A stretch of 64,000 nt of DNA from Neurospora intermedia (lineage: Eukaryota > Ascomycota > Sordariomycetes > Sordariales > Sordariaceae), in NCBI GenBank assembly GCA_037102815.1, contig BTPP01000007.1:2728001-2792000 (forward strand), in the 5' to 3' direction. The translations under genes were made by a program, and so were the position numbers. The notes beneath the pieces were generated by a model. That model worked only from the letters and a program-made list of their open reading frames with translations. It made no database searches and was not told the DNA's origin. This document shows positions 1 through 13,742 of the stretch, piece after piece; within the stretch, counting starts at the first letter, position 1; each line of letters opens with the position of its first letter.

Positions 1-3000
1 AGATGATATGGGATCTTGAAGATCGGAGAACGGCCATCCAGTCGTCGCGATTTGGTGCAGCCGAGACAGGTCGCAAATCCGACAACACCTGTGGCGACAG
101 CTTTCAAGCCACAGAGTCCGGGCTGATCTCGAGAACACTTCAAGGACACATCAAGGGACCTCGCTGGACCAATGCTTGCGTGCCTGCATTCGATCGAGAT
201 TGACAGTTGACCAGATTGCACGACTGGAACCCAGACGGTCCAGCACAGCCACGGGATTAAAAATTTGGCTCACTGGAGAAGTATCGATACCTGCGTTCCG
301 GAAAAGGTCCGGATATCAGACGGCGGCTCAGGGCACCTATACACACTAATAGTGAGTCCGCTCATACGTCAAGGTCTTCAGTCTAGGTTCGGGCAGCTGT
401 TTGATACCGGACAAAAGTGTCCTCTTGGGCATTTGACTGTTCCCCGACTTGTACCTCATCAGGCATGCTCCTAGGATCTTTCTCACCGCCAAAATGCGCT
501 CCGTCGTCGATGTGTGGTGAAGCCTTTGTCACTGCAGTAATTTGGCATATGCCGTAACAGGCAGACGGTTGAAGGCGCCTGGACTCCACAGGAGCATCCA
601 TGAACGGCCCAGCGTGGGGATTGAAGAGTGGATAAGTTCTAGTAAGTGGTAGCAGGTAACCCCTCCTTAGCAATTTCGGCCTGTGCCGGTAGCGTTTCGG
701 CGCTCAGTGACCATCGGGATTCGTTAACGACCATCGGGGCATCAGCTAACGACCGACTCATATCACAAAGACGAGGATGCGGGTCGATTATGCACGTGCA
801 TGATCAATAACACTACCCAATAGTCCAAAACTAATTTGCTTTTTTGTTTTTTTTTTTCTTCTCCGTCTCATGATTATGAATGGCCGCGGGGGACCGCCTA
901 CCTACCTTACTGTTCACACCGGTATCGCAAGCCAAATCTACCAAACTAACCAAACTATAGCTTTGTACATGGCCAGCTCGACACCACAGTATAGGTAGGT
1001 ATCGGATAGGTAGATGGCTTACAAACTAGATGTGCTGCATAGGTAGGTACGGATGTCTTCGGCACCCGGCTATATAATCCACAGAACATCCATGCGAAAA
1101 ACCATCGGGATCTGAATGCAGTATTCCCGCTTATGTGCTCGGGCAGAAAGGTTAATCCATCCTCACCACCGAACGCTTATGACCCTACAGACATATCAAT
1201 GGTCTCTGTGTCATCCCCATGTCCAGTCCCAACATTCCAGGCGACTCCAGTAGATTGGTTATTGCTGTAAAGACGTCTGAAGCATGGCGCAATATGTCGC
1301 CGCATAACAGCACACAGCTTGGAGGCAACACGTGTATGCAGCGAACATGCCGGACTGGACCCCATGCCTGGCTTTTTGCATTCATCTGATTCGGGGCGCG
1401 AACCAGCTGTCACCCCGAAAAGAAGAACATAGGCCTCACCTGAAGATGTCGACCCAAATCGACCATCCAATTGTACACTTTACCATGGCCGCATTCATTG
1501 GACTTATGCATCGGTATCCTGTGGCCGGGGGGGATTGCTTGGCCCCCTACACTAAACCCATCCACCCCTCTTTCTGTCCTCCGCGAGGTCAGCCATAAGC
1601 GGCCATCAGCCAGACGGGTCATTGTCCGCCGAGTCAACCATCAGTCCCCCCCGGCGGTTGGCTCCCATAGCTCCCTTCACACCATCGCATTACTTCTTCT
1701 TTGGGCTTAGCGAGGTGTGAGTGAAGTGCGAAAGCGACCGATGAAACTGATGACAATGGGACCGGTCTGAGAGAAAGAGAGCCTGACTCCTCCGTTCTGT
1801 CCGTTTCTCCTCACCCAACTCGGTCCATTCTGATGGCTCCTACCAGATACCTTAGTCCTTCCGAGTCGAATCATTTTGGTGTACTGCACTCTCACTTCTT
1901 GGCTTGTAAAACACTGCATCTTGTCTTCTATCGGTAGGCGGCCTCTCAAAGTTTACTACGACCGGCAGGCGAACTTGGTCGTCAGCCGTGTCCATGACCA
2001 CACCTACATAGGTCTCTTTCTTCTTAGTAGCAAGAATGGAGGGGTGAACACTGTTTCCTGTCAAGTCTCGGTCCGCTGACCACTAGTGTAGAGTGAATAT
2101 CATTTACCAAGCGTTGTGTAAAGTATGCACTGTACCGGTACCGTAATCGACCCCAGTACACTAGTGCCCCCTGGCCTGATATGGTAGCGTCTCCATCCTG
2201 ACAGCCCGGTACCTAAAGTACCTCTACTCACTCCGCATAAGCGTACGGTATTAGGTATCGGTACCAGCCCAGGTACCCACATACAATCCTTGGGCTTTTG
2301 ATTGGGAATGCACTAGCGGTTGAGGTGCTGCGTGTTGGGGCACCGTACAGTGTACTTACACTACCATGGACGACGAACTCCCCGAGGGTACATGGGAGAA
2401 GTTCCCGTCCCGTCTCAGCGGTAGAGACTGCAGAGAGGTATATACAGGGCACGCTCGGCCGGCCACACACCCGCTCGCGCGCCAGCCATGAGGCGGAGAA
2501 GCAACACCCAAGTCGCAATAAACTACCTCGAAGGAACCGAAAAATTTCCCAAAGGCATCACTTCCTTCTCCCTTCCATTTCTCTGGCGCATCTGCAGTGC
2601 CGTTTCTCTCTTTTGACTCTTTCCACGCAATCGATCTGTTTGCACTGCCTCTCGTTTTCGCAACAGAAAAGGTGGACTTCAGTTACATCTGCGACCTGCC
2701 TGACCGACACCAGCATATCTGATCTTGCGGCAGCATCTCTCCAGCATCGATACTTGCTCGCGGCACGCCCTTTGAGTCAAAGTACGAATTTGGCTCACTG
2801 ACATTTATTACTGGAAACTTGCGCAGCCTGCCGTGCACTGCGTGTCCACACTATCAGCGTGGTTACTTAACATCGATTATTTCGTCCGGCAGATTCGTAT
2901 CAGTATCAATTCAATCCACGCGAGTTGACGACAACGATCGGCATAGCGGAGCTTTTATACCGGATCCGATTCGATTCAGGTGCAGTCACTGTTCGTGTCC

Positions 3001-3099
3001 AGACTTACAAATATCTGCCCACAGCCAGCATTCCGGTGTTCTGAAGAAAGAGGGGGCAACGAGTCTACTCGATACGATCAGTCGACCCGTTCAGAAACC
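1..3099. other. Intergenic DNA and probable csp-2 promoter/leader
   Basis: No convincing coding gene is visible. Open frames here are short, lack family resemblance and overlap on both strands. A TATA-like stretch (CTATATAATCC) lies near 1069. A second one (GGTATATACAGG) lies near 2434 and is followed by a pyrimidine-rich tract at about 2560-2640. That arrangement would suit a csp-2 promoter with a leader of roughly 600 nt, but this is inference. The 167-aa frame at 2298-2801 falls in the presumed leader and looks non-coding. A T-tract lies near 841-857. Confidence 0.5.
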
Positions 3100-5950
3100 A
3101 TGTTCCGTGCCCGGTCAGTAGTTTGTGTTTTCACTTTTTTTTTTTTTTTTTTTTTTATTATCATCATACCTTGCAAGCACTGGCTCTGTCTGCCCGCTGC
3201 CCACTGTCCCAATATAAGCGCCAGACTTCGGGACTGGCACCCGCGCTTCCCACCCCACTGCCTCTGCCTGTCCACTTTCTCAACCTTGGCCGTTTTGCTG
3301 ACCACTTTTTGCTTTCACAGAACAAGTTCGCAAAAGCCCGCAGATGATCTGCTGGCGAACTTCAGGCAACAGTTCCCTGAATTAGCCGCCGCCACTTCAT
3401 CCGGGGCCGCAGCACCTGCCCGAACCGCAACCACCAGTCAAGCTGGCATCGCTGTCACAGCCGCAGAAAAGTGGGTAACTCTTTTTCCCCGAACATATTC
3501 GCTCCATTGCGTCGCAGCCGCTGGCCCGCGTGTTTTATCCTTGACTCGGATGAAATAAGCTTAAAATAAGCGTCTCCCGGTCATTGCGGAAGCTCGCATG
3601 TGTCATGACCTTCAGCGACGGCAGCGCGGTCGGACGGGCGGGCCGGTCATGCCAGTCATGTCATGCGATCCCATCTCTCATCATCCGGATTCCCTGGGCT
3701 GGGTTTGGCTAACTAGTTAAATACTTTAGGGCCCAAAGCCTTGGCCATGACGCTTTTCGTGACCAGGACCCGACTCCCCGGGCCACAAACGAGCAGTGGA
3801 GGTTCACCCCGTCTGTGCTAGATGCGAACCAGTTCACCTTCTCGCAATTCGCCGGCGGCCATGGCTATTATACTCCTACTCCGGGTGGCACGAACACCAT
3901 CTACCATCCCACGGCTGGAGATCTCCATACCCCGACGCTCAGCCTCGGAATGGGCTTGGGCACGCCGCTGTCGATGCCTACCGCTGACGGATCTCTGCAC
4001 CCGGGGCCAGCGCATATGGAATTGGGTGGATTCCACCATAATTTCCCCCCGTTTCCACACTTCAACGCTTTTATCCAAGCTACGCCAAACCAGCCGTCCT
4101 TTGCGCCTTCAAGCTTTCTTCACCAAGACTCGGGCTTTGAAACAATGGACCAGGACGGGTCCCCCATAGATTCGGATCCGGCTGATGAAAGGATGGGCAA
4201 CATTGACGGTAGCTTCCAACAGTCTCCCATGATGGGCTTCCAAGCTAGGCAATTCGGCATGCCCCTCTCCATGCAGCTACCGCCGTCAGCCGAAAGGTTC
4301 CGCTTTCACACAACGCTCAACGCACCCACTGCCATGATCAAGGACTCGGACGAAAACCCTATCACCTACCTCAACAAGGGCCAGGCCTACTCTCTGTCCG
4401 TAGTCGATACCGCGCCCACGCTACCCATTGCCCCGGGGACTCGTTTTCGTACATTTGTCAGAATATCCTTTGAGGACGAAAAGCAGCGACAAAAGCCCGG
4501 CATGTGCTGGAGTTTGTGGAAAGAAGGCCGCGGCACCAATGAAGCACACCAGAGAGGAGGAAAACTGCAAGCCGTTGAATTTGTCGAGGCTACCCAGCCA
4601 GCAGAGGGCGACGACAAGAGGACGCGCATCGAGCTGGAGAGCGCTTCGTTTGACGGTTTCTCAGTCATCTGGACCCCCGGTATCAACGGTTCGGTCGACT
4701 GCAATATCGCCGTCCGCTTCAACTTTCTCTCCACTGACTTCAGCCATTCCAAGGGTGTCAAGGGTATTCCTGTGAGGCTCTGCGCCAAGACTCAACCCTA
4801 TCTCCCGAATTCCCCTCAGTCACCAAACACCAGCGACGGAGCCGAGATTTGCTATTGCATGGTCAAGTTGTTCCGCGATCACGGCGCTGAGCGCAAGCTG
4901 TCCAATGACGTTGCCCACTTGCGAAAAACTATTGATAAAATAAAGCAGCAGATGCAGCAAGCCGAGAGTGGGATCAAGGATTTTGGCAAGAGGAAGAGAT
5001 CGGGGGTAGCGCAGATGAAGACTCAAAGCAGCCAACGCCCTGGAAAGATTCAAAAACACAAGCGGACGTGGTCCATGTCATCCGCTAGTTCCGCTGGAGG
5101 AAACGTTCGTGGGCAACTCGAAGAGGACCTCACCAAGAAGCTACAAGATGCGCAGGACATGTTTACGAGCACTCGTCCGGTAAGCGTCCTATACCTCCGT
5201 GGTGACGAACTGGACGACCCCGACCTGCATCCTGTGGCTCTTCCTAGAGAGTCCCTTGACCTTACCAAGCTGGAGTCCAAGGAAAGTAACGCTTGGCGTA
5301 GCGAGCGAAGCTCTGTTGCCGGATCCTCTCTTGTTTCGCCATCTCCAAGCTCGCTTTCGCTTGCTTCCCAGATGTCCGTCAGCGGGTCGAAACCAAACTG
5401 GCCAGAGCTTTCCACGTTCAACTCGAGCGATGCTTCCAAGGGACTGTCCGGCCCGCCAAGTAGAGTTAAAAGGATCACGGGTGATAATGGAAATTTGACG
5501 GGCTGGATTGACTCCTTGGATGTCGACGCGTCTTACCGCCCTCCCCCAGAAAGGGCAATCAAGCCCGTTGCTTGTTTCTATGTGGCCAGTGCAGATCCCG
5601 AAAACTCACATGGCCCGGAAATCTATCGTGCGATTTATTTGATGCAACGAAGCCTGCACGAGTTCGTTACGCGTATTGCGCAGAAATGGAACCTGGACCC
5701 GAGCAGCATCGTCCGTGTCACTCACCTTCTCCACCGCGGACTCGAGGTAGCAATGGACGATGACGTTATCCAGGAGCTTCAGGAAGGCCAGGACATGAAG
5801 CTCGAGATCCGCGAAGTCAATGGCAACAGCAACTCTGGCGTTAAGCGAGAATGGGAGATGGCTGTCGATGGCCCTGAGGCCGAGCTAGCATCTCCAGCAA
5901 CGACCAACAACAGCTCGCAGACAGCCTATGAACTGCGACTGCTCTACTAA
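3100..5950 (+). CDS. csp-2: Grainyhead/CP2-family transcription factor (CSP-2)
   Basis: This is a sequence-specific nuclear transcription factor of the grainyhead-like family. In Neurospora the family member is CSP-2, needed for conidial separation and cell-wall remodelling. The exons I infer are 3100-3113, 3321-3470 and 3730-5950, giving 794 aa in perfect phase. The first coding exon is only 14 nt, and the second intron has a CTAAC branch site before its TAG acceptor. The immunoglobulin-fold CP2 DNA-binding domain spans about residues 245-408 (RFHTTLNAPTAMI... to VRLCAKT). A basic, coiled-coil-prone linker follows at about 445-500. The C-terminal ubiquitin-like dimerisation region, with YRAIYLMQRSLHEFV, lies at about 670-750. 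The N-terminus is Pro/Gly/His-rich, like an activation region. The family call is strong; the two small 5' exons are inferred from splice signals and phase. Confidence 0.9.
3114..3320 (+). other. First intron of csp-2, with long T-tract
   Basis: The intron has a GTCAGT donor directly after the 14-nt first coding exon and a CACAG acceptor. A run of about 22 T starts near 3135. Joining across it keeps the reading frame (ARTSSQKPADDLL). The long T-run in a first intron may be transcriptionally relevant or simply unstable. Confidence 0.6.
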
Positions 5951-8900
5951 GATATGGATTATAAGCCCTTGGAAGGAAGCGTCAAACATCTTCCAGGGTT
6001 TGTCTGTTCCACTGGGGATCTTACTTGTCACTGGACGACCAATAACAACCATTACATATGGTATACGACTATCACATAGAATACAAATGACGTTATGGGA
6101 AACAAGGCAAACAAACATGGGATTGACTTCTATGGGTTCGGGAATGGCAGGTCTATACAAGGCTGGGGTCGGGTTTTGTCTGTCTGTTTGTCTTGTCTGG
6201 GTGGGGTTTTGGGGCGCCAACGACAAAGGAAAGCGGCATGAGCACATGCGTAGACACATGCGTTGCATGTCGGTGGGAGGGGTATCTTGCTACGTTGCTG
6301 CTATTTGGCGTTGATACGTGATGGTTTTTTTTTTTTTTTTTTTCCTTTCTCTATTCTCCTCTTTCCTTCCTGTTCGAGATACCATTATACCTACGGGCAC
6401 AATTCCTCTTTCCCTTCCATGTTCGCTTCTTCTCTTCTGTACAACTAGCCTGGCAAGCAAACAGAGCCAGGGGTGACAGATTGACGGGGCTTACAGGGCG
6501 AATTGGTAGAGCGGCCTGGGGAGCAGTTTTGACACCCTTAGTACTTGTGTTTTTCATTTCTTTGGGTATTTCTAAACCATTACCATTCTTCCACCATTGG
6601 ACAGCGAAATACACACTTCCTGATTATCTCATATTATGATTAACGTGAACATGTTTCCCCTATGTCCTTTCTACTATTGCAAACATCTTGTGAACCCGTC
6701 GCGATGCTATTGTAGCGCGGGCCTCGACGATTTGAGAACAGCAACATCTACCATCCAGTAGGCCAATTTTATCTTTTCATTATACAGCCGCAAGTGCCCC
6801 CTGGGAGCGAGAAAGGCGGTCCAGGGTTTCAGGTGGCGAACAAGCGCTTCTTCAAAAAGTAACCTTGATGCAAAACCATTGGACAAACGGCTCATGCGGC
6901 TCATTCGGGGGTATTAACATCCGGGATGAAGGCCAAGCCAGATATCATACACTACATGCTGTCCACTAAACCGGTAGGGAGCTATCCGCGCCGTACCGCC
7001 AGCCGTAATAGCCGTAAATGCTAACGGCCACGTCGTCGGATCCCCCCACGCTCGTGACAGAATAGCTGGCACCTATTTAAAGCATATCATATGGGCGACC
7101 GATTCACCAAAATGGTCGTAAGAATAATCTGAATACATTATTGTTATTACACCCACACGAGGTACCTACCTATATACTCATATTACGCACCAAAGTATTC
7201 TTTTGATGTACTTGTGGGAACCAACTTCTAGGCAATCTTGAATAGAGGAATCCCCAAGTGGCTCTAGCCGTTGGGCTTTCAAATTACTGCAGGTCCCTCC
7301 ATCACAATTTAATAACAGCGTTTCCGAAGAGAGCATTATTGGACGGTCCATATTCGGTTCAGTTTTATTAAGATCACTCCGTGAGAAGAACCAAATGTGC
7401 TAGCTCTTTTGTCACGGGCTGGTGCCCCCCCCTATTTCCAACCCACATATACACCTACAGGGTTATGGTAGGTCCCTTCGACACTTGTGCCTCAGATCCA
7501 TCCATACATGGACTGAAAAAAAGGATGCTGAAACAGTCCAGACAAGTGATGATGGTGCTGGCTCCAGCCGAAAGAGTCCAAACAGCCCAAAGATGAAACG
7601 AAAAGGCCTGTCTGCGGGACCTAGGGCCACAAACACTCAACAACTTCCTCCTGTCATGAGGAAGGTCCATGGTCTGTAGGACCATGGCCGGCCCGAGGTA
7701 GGTATGGCTGCTGACTTGAGCCAACAGCCAACGGATGTCGTGGCTTGAGAGCGTTGGCTCATGTCGTTGTCACCAGAGCCCAGCCTGGGTTTTCCTCTAT
7801 CTGTTCTTTGCTTAAATCAATCACCAAATTTTCTCTTCATAGGTAGGTAGGTATCTATATGGTTCATAACCAGGTAGCGTTGATTGTACCTACCTACCTA
7901 CGTTTCCAATAGCTGCCCCTGGTGGCTTCCAGACACTCCAAGAGACCAAGACTATTGTTTCCCCGTCTACATCGATCGGGCCATAACATTTCAGTATGTA
8001 ACGACATGTACCTACCTATGCTTGTGAGTGGAGGGAGTTGGATCTCTCTTCTCCGCGGATACTGCTGACAGTCAACGTACCCGGACACTGTGAGGTGCAA
8101 TTGAAGGAGACAAGTTCATGGAAAGCCATAAAAACATTGCGATAATGGAAAGAAGGATTCTCATTGGTACCTTAATCTTCCCCTGAGCCTTTTGTCCGGC
8201 TTGGTTCGGTAAGTGTCACTTTATCCTTCTGCCCCCTTGTGTTCACGCTTGTGTACCTAAACCGAGTCAGGACACCGAGCTATCGAGCCCTATCCCCACC
8301 GTATTAATGAAGATGGAAATCTTTGATTTTGATCACCACCCCCCTCGATGTGCTGGTTGCTCGTCAGCCCACGACGAAGCGTATCTTCCGTATCTACCGT
8401 TCTTCCTGATGCCCCGGTCTTCCTGGGTTCATGCCGCGAGGATGTGTGCCACAAGGGAGGGAGGGAGAGGAGCCGGCACGAGGAGACACTTTCCCAGATT
8501 CGGCCCTGCCCCGGGTTCGATTCGGAGATTGAACTTGCAAAATGGATGAGCCGAGCCGTTCGGTGCGGTAACTACCTACCAATGGAGTGGCCGGTAACGG
8601 AAGTGACAACGGTCCTTCCTTCGGTCGTGAGGATGAACTGAGGCGCATGCAAAATGAGGCGCTCGCAATGGCAAGAGCTGTGGCGATTCAGCGTTTGAAA
8701 GATGCGATTGGACAATTCCGGGCTTACACGCACTTTCCTTTCATTATTGGCATTGACGCATCGCACTTTTGACCTTTTCTTCTCGGCCAGCAAAGATTTC
8801 TTGGCCCAAAAAAGAATGAAACCTCACACTATTGGGATCATTGATTTTATGTACAAGTACCATCCTTGAAAAAAGCTGTGAGCATACCACTGTGGTGAAG

Positions 8901-11900
8901 AGTGAAGCCATCGGTACCGGTTCGGCGCTTGTTTTTCCTTTTGTTCTTGCTGTTTTTCTTTTACCTTTCCAGCCCAATTTTTCAAGATAAAAGATAGACA
9001 GATAGTCCATCGATCAAGATGATCATTCATAACTGTCGATCTCATACGCGTCTCGGTTTGACAATCCTCCAACACCTTGCACTAATACATTACACTACTG
9101 TTGCTTGCGTGCTTGCCAGAGCGCGACAGTAACGGCCAGGGACATATACGTCGCAGTGTAATAATGGGGGACTGTGGCGCGGTCATGTAACCTTGTGACT
9201 TTGTCGCCTCTTCCACGGTGTGCGGAACGAGCCACATCTCGGTGCAATCGTCCATTTCCCCCAGTTGCTGACTACTGTATACTACCTGTATGGTAGCACT
9301 ATGTCGATCCAGGATGCTAAACAAAGGTTGCAGTGAGACGTACGTACGTCTCTGGCGGCAACACGGATACAACACATCTTCTCGGAAATGATCGATGATA
9401 TGATGTCGAGCTGTGGCTGGGTCAGCCACTCACACGCCGTTCCGGAACCGGCACCCGAGCCTCGAAAGAAAGAGTCGTCGTCAGCATGTCGATAGCGAAT
9501 CTCCGTCACCAGCCACTTGCGACCTTCAGCTTCACCCAGTCGCCTTGCCCCCCAATTATCCCAGACGGCAACTATAACCGAAATGAACATCCCACAGTAC
9601 ATGAGAAAATCGCTTTGAATTGATCACACCAAAATGGGAGGCCTCTGGATCTGCAATGGGACAGTGGAGGGAAGGGAGGCGCCTGCTGTCCTACTCCAAA
9701 GCCCATCTGGTTCCAGACTGTCCTAAATATCCGTGGTCGTACAAAAGTCATGTCCGCGTGGGGACTTCTGGACATGGGCATGCACCCTGTTGTGGCTTGT
9801 GGCTGTGTTCTTACTTTTCTCGCCTCCTCCATCTGGAGTACTATGAGTACAAAGTGAAGCAAGTAGACAATCCAATTCCCCACTCCTACCTATCCTCGAG
9901 CTACACACACAAGTCACTGATCTAAAGCATCGGTACGCTGGACTTCCATGACATGTCTCGTTCCTCATCCCATATCAGATTCGAGATACTTACCAGACCG
10001 CATGTAACGGCAATGCAAAACGGAAGCACGCCACGGACAGAACATCGCATGATACATACCACGTGTACGTTGTTCGACCACGGGGGATTGCATGGGCTAC
10101 CATTATGTCTGATAGTCTCCCTTCCCCTCCCCCCCCTCTCAAACGGGACTACGGAAATTTGAAGGTTTCAGAGACGCGGGACGACGGATACTAACTTGGC
10201 CGTCGGAGCTGACATCAACATAAGGTCCGCCCCCGGATGATTTTAGGTACCGTCTGCACTTTGTCGGCAGAACCAAATGCGAATTTCGCACAATGGACCC
10301 TGAAGATACCGATTTCTGTCAGTTTCCCGGGCCGGGATAATATGTAATACGGGAAGAAGCGTCTGCAGAGCGGTACAGTGCAGATAAAACGCAGGGAGGT
10401 GGGCATGGCTGGTTTACTAGGTATAGTGTACTGCAGTGCTGTAGGGAAGGGGAGGGAGGTAGGGCACGGGGAGGGTTCTCCAAGTGGAAGTGTTGCATCG
10501 ACAGACTCGTACAAAGCTCTCGCAACCCTCCACCATTGACAACGAGAGGTTATAAGAGGGCTTGAAGAGGGTTTGATGTACCAGTACATTCCCTTGCCCC
10601 TTTGCCCTCTTGGCTTTTCGCTCCGTCTCACTCGCCACACTATCCAACGATCATAGCCCGATCGAGTGCGAGCGGGTTGAACAGGTGAGCCCGACCGTTG
10701 GGGTCGTCCAGTAGTGTGCCGTATGAGCATGTCCTGCCGATGCTGTTAGTGTACATACACATACATTCCATACGTATACTAGTGTACGTAGTTACGGGTA
10801 CAGTCATGGGTACGAGTACGGTCACAGCGAGTCGCAGGAACAGTCCCAACCCGGTCCACGCACATCATCATAGTGTAGAGGATTGGTTTTTTATTACTTG
10901 GGTTCTTCTAGTGGGGTGAAATTCTGGTAGAATAAGGCTAATCTAAAGCCATTTTCAACCTTGAGAAGGAGTAATCATCCACGTTTGTAGTATCTCGAAA
11001 GTAGGTGATCAGCGCCGTCAACGCTACAGACGCATCTCTTCATCCTTGTTAGAACATTGAGATGGGTACCTAATTAGAGCACCTATCCGCGAGTGTTTCG
11101 GCCGCTTCCCTAAATCTACTAGGCTCTGGCTTTATTTGAGCTAAACTAATAAAAAAAGAGAGACAGGGCTGGAATGCATGTACATCTATCACACTGGCCT
11201 TACAAGGTACGGATCTACACGCACGCACGCACACATGCACACATGCATTCAGTATACACTACTTCCTCTTGACCACATGAAACCTTATTCTGTCCACGAG
11301 GCAGAGTAAATAACCGCTGTTTCCGTGCAGATTTTCCAAAGTTTCAGTTTGTTCCCTTGCTCATCCGCTCTGGCACATGGGACATATGGGTGGTGAGTCG
11401 ACGATCACACGACGCCTAGGTGGTTTCAGAGCTATCGTATTGTGTGCTATAGATACTCTGACAAGTCAGTTCGACCCCGCGGGCGAGTTGCAAGGCTGCA
11501 GTTGTAGTGTATACTGTGTCGGAGCATCAGATTAGAACTCGGCTCATAGCCAAAACAAAACAAGGCGGCCCTTTCCATAAACTGCTCGGTGGTTTTGGTT
11601 TACGCATTCAACCTTCTCCTCTTTGATATCGCGCCAGGACGAAGAGGGGAGGGGGGGGGGAAGAGAAAAGAAATTCCAAACAAAATATTTTAGTAAAAGA
11701 TTAAACATAGGTTTCTTCCTCGATCGATTTCTGGCGTTCCCAACCTTCAACAATAATCCAACAAATCAACTCTATGTTGATAGGGTGAAGATCGCGATTG
11801 GGAAACGCATCACCACCTTGATGGCTTTCCTACGCTTCAGACAACACAACACAATGCCGTGGCATACAACTCCCAAATGGATACCTGCATCAACATGAAC

Positions 11901-13742
11901 AGGCCCTACAATGTGGTAATTCTCCAATCCAAAAGCATCGCGTACCCGCGCCAATCGTTGCTCATTGCCGCCGTTGATGCTTCCCCAATCAGCCAGCAGT
12001 GGCAGGATGCCGGGGGGAAAAAAAAAAAAGAAAAAAAAAAGAACTAGCTAGTTTGAAATATTCGACTATGTATGGACCGCGGGTACCTACACTACCTGGA
12101 GTCGTGAAGAACTAAGTTTATCCATAGGTAACTTCTCAGTGCCCTCTTTCAGCTCAGCCCCATGACATCTCCAGGATCGCGATTCTTTTGTCTCAGATAC
12201 AGTAAGTGGTCTGTAAGTGGAGATACTGACTCTTTATTGAAGTGATGGCTCGCGAAAGAGAGAGAGAGAGAGACGGGCAAGACGAGGAACTCCATTTTCT
12301 GAGACGAGCTACATAGGCGGGTTCGTGACTGATGCCTAGCGTACCTCTACGTCTACAGATCCAAGTCTTCATAGAGGTAATAACCCTAGCAGGCCGCTTA
12401 TGGCAAAAGAGCTGGAAGGGCAGCAGGGCTTTTGGAAGCGCAATACACTATCACGGATCCAGCTCGTGATCGTGTCTGCCATCATGTACACTACCTCTCC
12501 TCTCGACCGACCATGGTGTTTTTGGAGTTTACTTACTTGTAGTCAGATGGACGAGTTGACGTCATGACTGTTTTACGCTAAGGTAGGTACCCGCCCGCCG
12601 CCGTCGGCAAGAACCCCATGCGATGCCAAATGCACAAACCGTAAACTCAACGATGTTTGTCTTAGTGGGACTATAGAAGTAGTATCCTTGGAATATCTTT
12701 GTCTGATTTTACGTACTCGTCGACAAGCTGTTGTCATCATTTTGTTGTTGCACAAAAGAAAGCAAGCAGGGATCCCAGACCAAAAAAGGTAAACAAAGCA
12801 TGGGTGTTGCGCTCAGGGGTAAATAGTAATAGTTCGCAGGGTACAGGGGTTGAGGGGATCACAGAGACAAAAACGAGGGTTATACGGGACGAACCTGCAG
12901 TATGTGAATGGACAAAGAACCCTGCTCAACAGTTTTATCGAAGAGTCCGACGGGCAGTAAGGCTGTGAGGATTGAGAAATGACTTGAAGTTGCCATGTTG
13001 AGGCAGGACTTCTTGTATAAGTGTTAATACAGAGTTTCCTCTCGTTGGAAGCGATGCGTTTTCCTCAATCATAAGAGCGCGTTCACAAAGAACTGTGAAT
13101 TAGTGAAGGCTTATTCACTGTATGCAGTTGATGGTTTGTTTGGTGTGTGGTACAGTTCCAAATCTGAATGGAAACATATGCCACGGCGCAAAGTGACTTT
13201 TCCCCGTCTCGTTTGAAACTCTTTGGACGATAATAACACATTTTTACTACAGTTTCTACCTTCTAGCCTGACGCTTAACCGATGTTATCCTTCCCTTCTG
13301 GAAACTCCAGATGCAGATACAAAGTACTAGCATCTAATCACCGAAGCCCGCTCCTTGATAGCTTCGTAGTTCTCAGCTTTATAATGCCGAAGCCTTCGAG
13401 AAGAATCCAGTCCAAACCCGAGCCGTGTACGCCAAGTGAGTATCCATCTGACCTGCCCAGACTGAGTGTCCGTAACGCCTGGCCTTCGCTCATAAAGAAA
13501 AGGAGGGGACATGAAAGAGCCGCTGTAATGAGCAAAAATGAAAACGAGTAGAAAGAACCCCTTCCAAACCAGACCCCAATGCTCTGCATGCACTTGTCAT
13601 GCATAACAGAGCCAGTAAAGAACCCTAGGTAGTTTTAAACGAGACTCGTAAGGCATGGACCGAAAAGAAACGGTTTACAACCTCCTTTGTTCTCCAAACA
13701 AAAGTCTCACTCCCCCTTTCTTACCCTTCCAGCTCTCATCAT
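5951..13742. other. 7.8-kb gene-free stretch
   Basis: No gene of recognisable family or credible exon chain is visible on either strand. The first few hundred bases should be the csp-2 3' UTR, which includes a T-run near 6325-6343. The rest carries scattered TACC/GGTA tetranucleotide arrays (for example near 7840-7860, 7890-7905 and 12586), an (AG)n tract at 12256-12273, a purine-rich patch at about 11640-11670 and an A-rich patch at 12018-12040. The longest frames are under 175 codons and overlap one another in opposite senses. Base composition looks balanced, with no strong AT bias of the kind that RIP leaves in old transposons. Non-coding RNAs are possible but cannot be shown from sequence alone. 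Confidence 0.5.
12256..12273. repeat. (AG)9 microsatellite
   Basis: A simple dinucleotide run in the gene-free stretch. Confidence 0.85.

Noticed and set aside
2298-2801. 167-codon frame before csp-2
   Set aside because: It overlaps the probable promoter and leader and resembles no protein.
8508-8530. tRNA B-box-like GGTTCGATTC
   Set aside because: Flanking bases cannot form the T-stem, and no A-box or acceptor stem is found at the right distance.
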